A stretch of 64,000 bases of DNA. Origin: Jackrogersella multiformis. Lineage: Eukaryota > Ascomycota > Sordariomycetes > Xylariales > Hypoxylaceae. The translations under genes were made by a program, and so were the position numbers. Position 1 is the stretch's first letter; each line of letters opens with the position of its first letter. Below, piece after piece: positions 60,713 to 64,000 of this stretch. Below the pieces are notes generated by a model. The model was not told the origin of the DNA and made no database searches. It saw nothing but the letters and a program-made list of their open reading frames with translations. The stretch is taken from the NCBI GenBank assembly GCA_902806575.1, contig CADCXD010000002.1, positions 4,023,317-4,087,316 of the forward strand, written 5' to 3'.

Positions 60713-62701
60713 GATGCAGCCGGCTTTATTGCGGCCTTGGCGTTAGAGATGCACAAGGTGGCAGTATAGAATTACAAGCCCCATATATGGTAAATGCAAC
60801 ACCTTTGAAGGCACCTATGTTAATTCTCGTTGGTGATCCTAAGGAGAGACTCAGGCGGGTAACATACGATCCACCAATAAGGAACGACAAGAGAACGTAA
60901 CAAGAAAGCAAATGCGAAATATCAAGTAATGCATCAATGGACGAGGCGAGAGTCAACTAATATGTCAAGAGAACCGGCCCGACGTAGTATGTTCCTGGCC
61001 GCTGTTGAAGACTTCTTACTCCACTTGGTTCCACTTAGTAAACCCCTGAATAACTACCACAATAGGATGATACTATGTAAAAGATACAGATCTCCAGTTT
61101 AGCAAGATCTAGCGTGGTTCTAGGATGGGGTCTAGCTCTGTACGGCTTCCCTATACATTCCACGGGAAGCAGGAGAAGATAGTTGTGATGACCTCTTAAA
61201 GCAAGATGATGTTCTTGTCAGCCGCTATTAGATATCGATCGCACATTCTCATATTACCTACATACTATGTAGTATATCTTCGTATTACTTATGTACCTGA
61301 TGCTATAGACCTCAAGTAGGCTAGGTAGGTATGCCATGTAAATGTACCATGTAAGCTTTCCGCCATGCCGGCGGCGTCGAACAGTTTCACGGTATTATGT
61401 GGGCTCCAAGGCTAAGCTAGTGATATTCTAACACAGAGAGAGGCCTTAGGCCCGAGTGATCGGCATCCGGCACTTGACAAGATCTAGTAGTTTACTATGT
61501 AGCAGAGGCATAATATTTCTATGGCACCCTAGCAGAACTAGTCGTCTTCCATCTTAGAACCTCGTGCGTCTGAGACTACACTAATGCATTATATAGGAAG
61601 ACTCGCTTGGACCTTTCCATGATTGGCCGGGGCGGTGAGCCGTCGCAATGGATAGCCTCCACCATACTTACCCTGTCAAGTAAAATTAGTAGCACTGTGG
61701 TCGGACGAATCGCCAATTGAGGCTATCACTTTAGAGCCCAGACCATCACTTCGGGAATTCGTTGCCTTAAATATCTGGGTCGACCAAAGTAATGGGCAGA
61801 TGGGAGACGTAACATAATTTCTCTAAGTGGTCACGAACGTCAGGCAACGTAACTCGCCTACAGTTAGTTCGGTGGGTACCTAGGTAGAGATTCGCATGGT
61901 CTATTGCATCATGTGTGTCTTGCTTGCTTGGCTGGGTAGCTACAGGGCAGCAGGGGCAGGTTGCAATCTGAGGCACATTGGACACCAAGGGAACCGAGCC
62001 TTGCGAGTCAGATGCGCATGGCCAAATCCGAAAAAAAAGAGAAAGAAAAAATGCCACAATTATATTTAAGTACCTACATCGACGATCAGATTAATTAAGA
62101 ATCAGTGTATCATCCTGGTTCATCCGCATGCATTCTCCGCCACGTGAGATCGAGTTCGCTCGACTCCACCCTCATAATGTGAAAGGCAACACTTCGGCAG
62201 AAGTAAACAAAATTCCAAGGCGTGAGAAAAGGCAATTATGATTGAGATAGATTGATTCATTTCCAAGGTGGTGAAACCGCCTAGGTACTAAAAAAAGCAC
62301 CGAGAATTTCACAATAACTTTTTGAACATGGGGTGGTAGTTACTTGTCAGTACCCAACACGTGATATCAGATGGGCGATGCCGCTGGTCCGAGGCCCGCC
62401 TCCTTAATGCGTCCAAAACAATGCCGCAAGCAACTTGCCACATACCGTGATACGGTGAATGACCGACTTGACGAGTAAACACTTCTCCGAGATCCAACGA
62501 ATCACTCGGGAGTGACGTCGTCAACGAACACGTATTACATCGACTGGAAACCCGATTTACATACGCTATCAGAACGCGCCTGTCCCGTCAGGTATCTTGG
62601 CAGAACTGCATACTGCTCCCGCAAAAGATGGAACATGATACCCGTTGTGCCATCACAAGTACAGACCCGAAGAATTCAACTTTAGGCTCATCCTCCCGTG
62701 T
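60713..62701. other. gene-poor interval
   Basis: Several minus-strand frames (60956-60726, 62057-61767, 62524-62309) have no domain, start context or splice partners. Nothing is recognised with confidence; the interval lies next to the interstitial telomere-like array and may be subtelomeric. Confidence 0.45.
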
Positions 62702-63739
62702 CTAGAATATAGAGAGCTTGGAACCCCAAGACGAAAGAATCGTCCGAGTAATCTCCTCGCTGTTTGGATACGGGAACCCATGCCCTCCTGGTAGGTATTC
62801 AACCTGCAGATGACCGGGTGGTAGCAGCTTCAAGATATCCTCAGTCGTTTCCTCTCCAACCACAATATCATCGTCTCGGCCAAAGAAGACGAGCAGCCTG
62901 GATTTATGCAGGGCAGTATCGGGCCGAGCCCGACCGGCAATGATATCGCAGACCTTTTCCCACAAATCCTCCCTCTTCTGTAGCGGGCCATACCGGACGG
63001 TGTCCTGGAACGAATGGACGTGGCCTTGATGATGATCAAATTGCCACTGGAGGATTCCTCCCATGTCGAAGCCTTTCTCCACGCGAGAAGGTCCCATCTC
63101 TGACAGAATCACTCGCTTCCGTTCCGGTTGGATGTTCAATGTCGTGCCAGAAGGAGCCACTCCAAGGATCTGTCGAACTTTTTCACGGAGAGATTCCTGC
63201 GACGGGGCGAGCTCGGGCTGATGCATGAGTTGGTCTTCGTACCCATCCGGCAGCCTGCGGAGAAGACCAGCTGGGCCGAGGAGCAACAGCGATCGAATCG
63301 AAGCGGGAAAAGCACCAGCAAATGCCAAGGAGATCGGGCCGCCCAGGGAAAACGCGACGACGGAGAAGCTGTTGCCGTTTCCCATCCAAGAGAGCGGCGA
63401 CGACATGAGGGCCAAAAGTATCTGGGATGCGAACAGACGAACGTCGTGCCTACAATCAAGTGGCGTGTCGCTATATCCTCGGCCCCAAAGATCTAATGAC
63501 AAATCGACCAGTTAGTTCCACCTGATCTTCATCGTCGGAGCGACCGTAGCCGCGGTCTCGACTACGGTGCTTACCAAAGAGCATCACCCGGTATCCGGCA
63601 TCCACCAGGCCTTGGGCAATCTTAGAGAATACCAAGGAAGGAGTGGCATCTCCGTGAACAAACAAGACCTTCTCCCCGTCCGCCGGTCCCCATTCATAAA
63701 CTCGCATAGTGCCGTAGAAGGTTTCCACATCGCGAGCAC
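62702..63739 (-). CDS. alpha/beta hydrolase, 5' part missing from window
   Basis: Exons 63739-63575 and 63492-62702. The exon at 63739 begins after a CCAG acceptor with no start codon, so this is not the first exon. Features: YGTMRVYEWGPADGEKVLFVHGDATPS (oxyanion HG), the FDLWGRGYSDTP turn across the intron, VVAFSLGGPISLAF (nucleophile Ser in AFSLGG, an Ala for the usual first Gly), FFGRDDDIV (acid) and PGGHGFPY (His). It is a fungal epoxide-hydrolase/esterase-like enzyme of unknown substrate. Relatives have upstream residues ending in PGARDV, and GARDV is encoded here. The (TTAGGG)n array lies directly upstream of the acceptor; either it is inside an intron or the gene was cut. An internal ATG (GTM) could serve if truncated. 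Confidence 0.8.
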
Positions 63740-63744
63740 CTGGA

Positions 63745-63928
63745 AGGGTTAGGTTAGGGTTAGGGTTAGGGCTTAGGGTGAGGGTTAGGTTAGGTTAGGG
63801 TTAGGGTTAGGGTTAGGGTTAGGGTTAGGGTTAGGGTTAGGGTTAGGGTTAGGGTTAGGGTTAGGGTTAGGTTAGGTTAGGGTTAGGGTTAGGGTTAGGT
63901 GCAGGTTAGGTTAAGTTAGGGTTAGGGA
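63745..63928 (+). repeat. interstitial telomere-type array, mainly (TTAGGG)n
   Basis: Roughly 30 units in head-to-tail order, mostly TTAGGG with interspersed TTAGG, CTTAGGG and GTGAGGG variants. G-rich strand is plus, the orientation expected of a right-hand chromosome end, but unique sequence continues to 64000. TTAGGG is the telomere repeat of most filamentous ascomycetes. Confidence 0.95.
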
Positions 63929-64000
63929 GGAACCTCTGACTTGATTCCCGACAAAGCTTGACGCTATGATGGGTCAAGGAACGGAACCTCTCTGGCAACA
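63929..64000. other. unique DNA beyond the telomere-like array
   Basis: 72 bp of ordinary-composition sequence. On the minus strand one frame is open (LPERFRSLTHHSVKL) but too short to judge whether it is an upstream exon of the hydrolase. Confidence 0.4.

Noticed and set aside
61767..62524. Two minus-strand frames of 71-96 codons
   Set aside because: No domain or coding-like pattern; weak composition only.

Overview
This is nuclear DNA of a filamentous ascomycete (Pezizomycotina, most likely a Sordariomycete). The evidence is many short spliceosomal introns with GTAAGT/GTATGT-like donors, CTAAC/CTGAC branch sites and TAG/CAG acceptors, fungal-only families (ChAPs/Bud7, Fung_rhodopsin, M35 deuterolysin, class III chitinase with CBM1, DIM-5), a TTAGGG telomere-type repeat, one RIP-mutated retrotransposon, and intergenic DNA full of the palindrome TACCTAGGTA. 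Species cannot be named from sequence alone. Exon models were assembled by eye from splice signals and reading-frame continuity.

Left part (1-12.8 kb): secreted GH18 chitinase with C-terminal CBM1 (minus); a 4 kb stretch with only decayed coding-like sequence; a secreted protein with an aerolysin/MTX2-like hairpin pattern (plus); a mitochondrial S-adenosylmethionine carrier (minus); a ChAPs (Bch1/Bud7) TPR protein (minus). 12.8-18.6 kb: the very large HIR3 histone-chaperone subunit. 19-20.3 kb: M35 metalloprotease (minus). 22-28 kb: a MARVEL-like membrane protein, a six-helix ferric/cupric reductase and a Ctr copper transporter, all plus strand; the last two could work together in reductive metal uptake. 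29.1-32.3 kb: a lipid-anchored UBTD-type ubiquitin-domain protein and the H3K9 methyltransferase DIM-5 (both minus).

33.4-41.2 kb: a SAM-dependent methyltransferase gene is split by a complete 6,841-bp Ty3/Gypsy LTR retrotransposon (two 314-bp LTRs, 5-bp target duplication GTCCG on both sides) that has been heavily mutated by RIP. The methyltransferase reading frame resumes exactly after the element, with one in-frame stop. This block of presumed heterochromatin starts 1.7 kb from dim-5, whose product marks such DNA in relatives.

Right part (41.9-64 kb): nucleolar RRP1 (plus), sphingoid-base kinase (minus), acyl-CoA thioesterase-like protein (minus), GNAT acetyltransferase (plus), a Fung_rhodopsin/PTH11-like membrane protein (minus), a pathogen-related protein (minus), an O-methyltransferase and an FtsJ-type methyltransferase (plus), a J-domain protein with an apparent frameshift (minus), an FAD-oxidase relic, a second Fung_rhodopsin protein (minus), and an alpha/beta hydrolase (minus) whose 5' side runs into an interstitial (TTAGGG)n array with unique DNA beyond it. 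The right end therefore looks subtelomeric or rearranged: relics and gene-poor DNA become common from about 55 kb onward.

The genes are mostly independent single units; I see no biosynthetic cluster, CRISPR array or rRNA operon, and no convincing tRNA.
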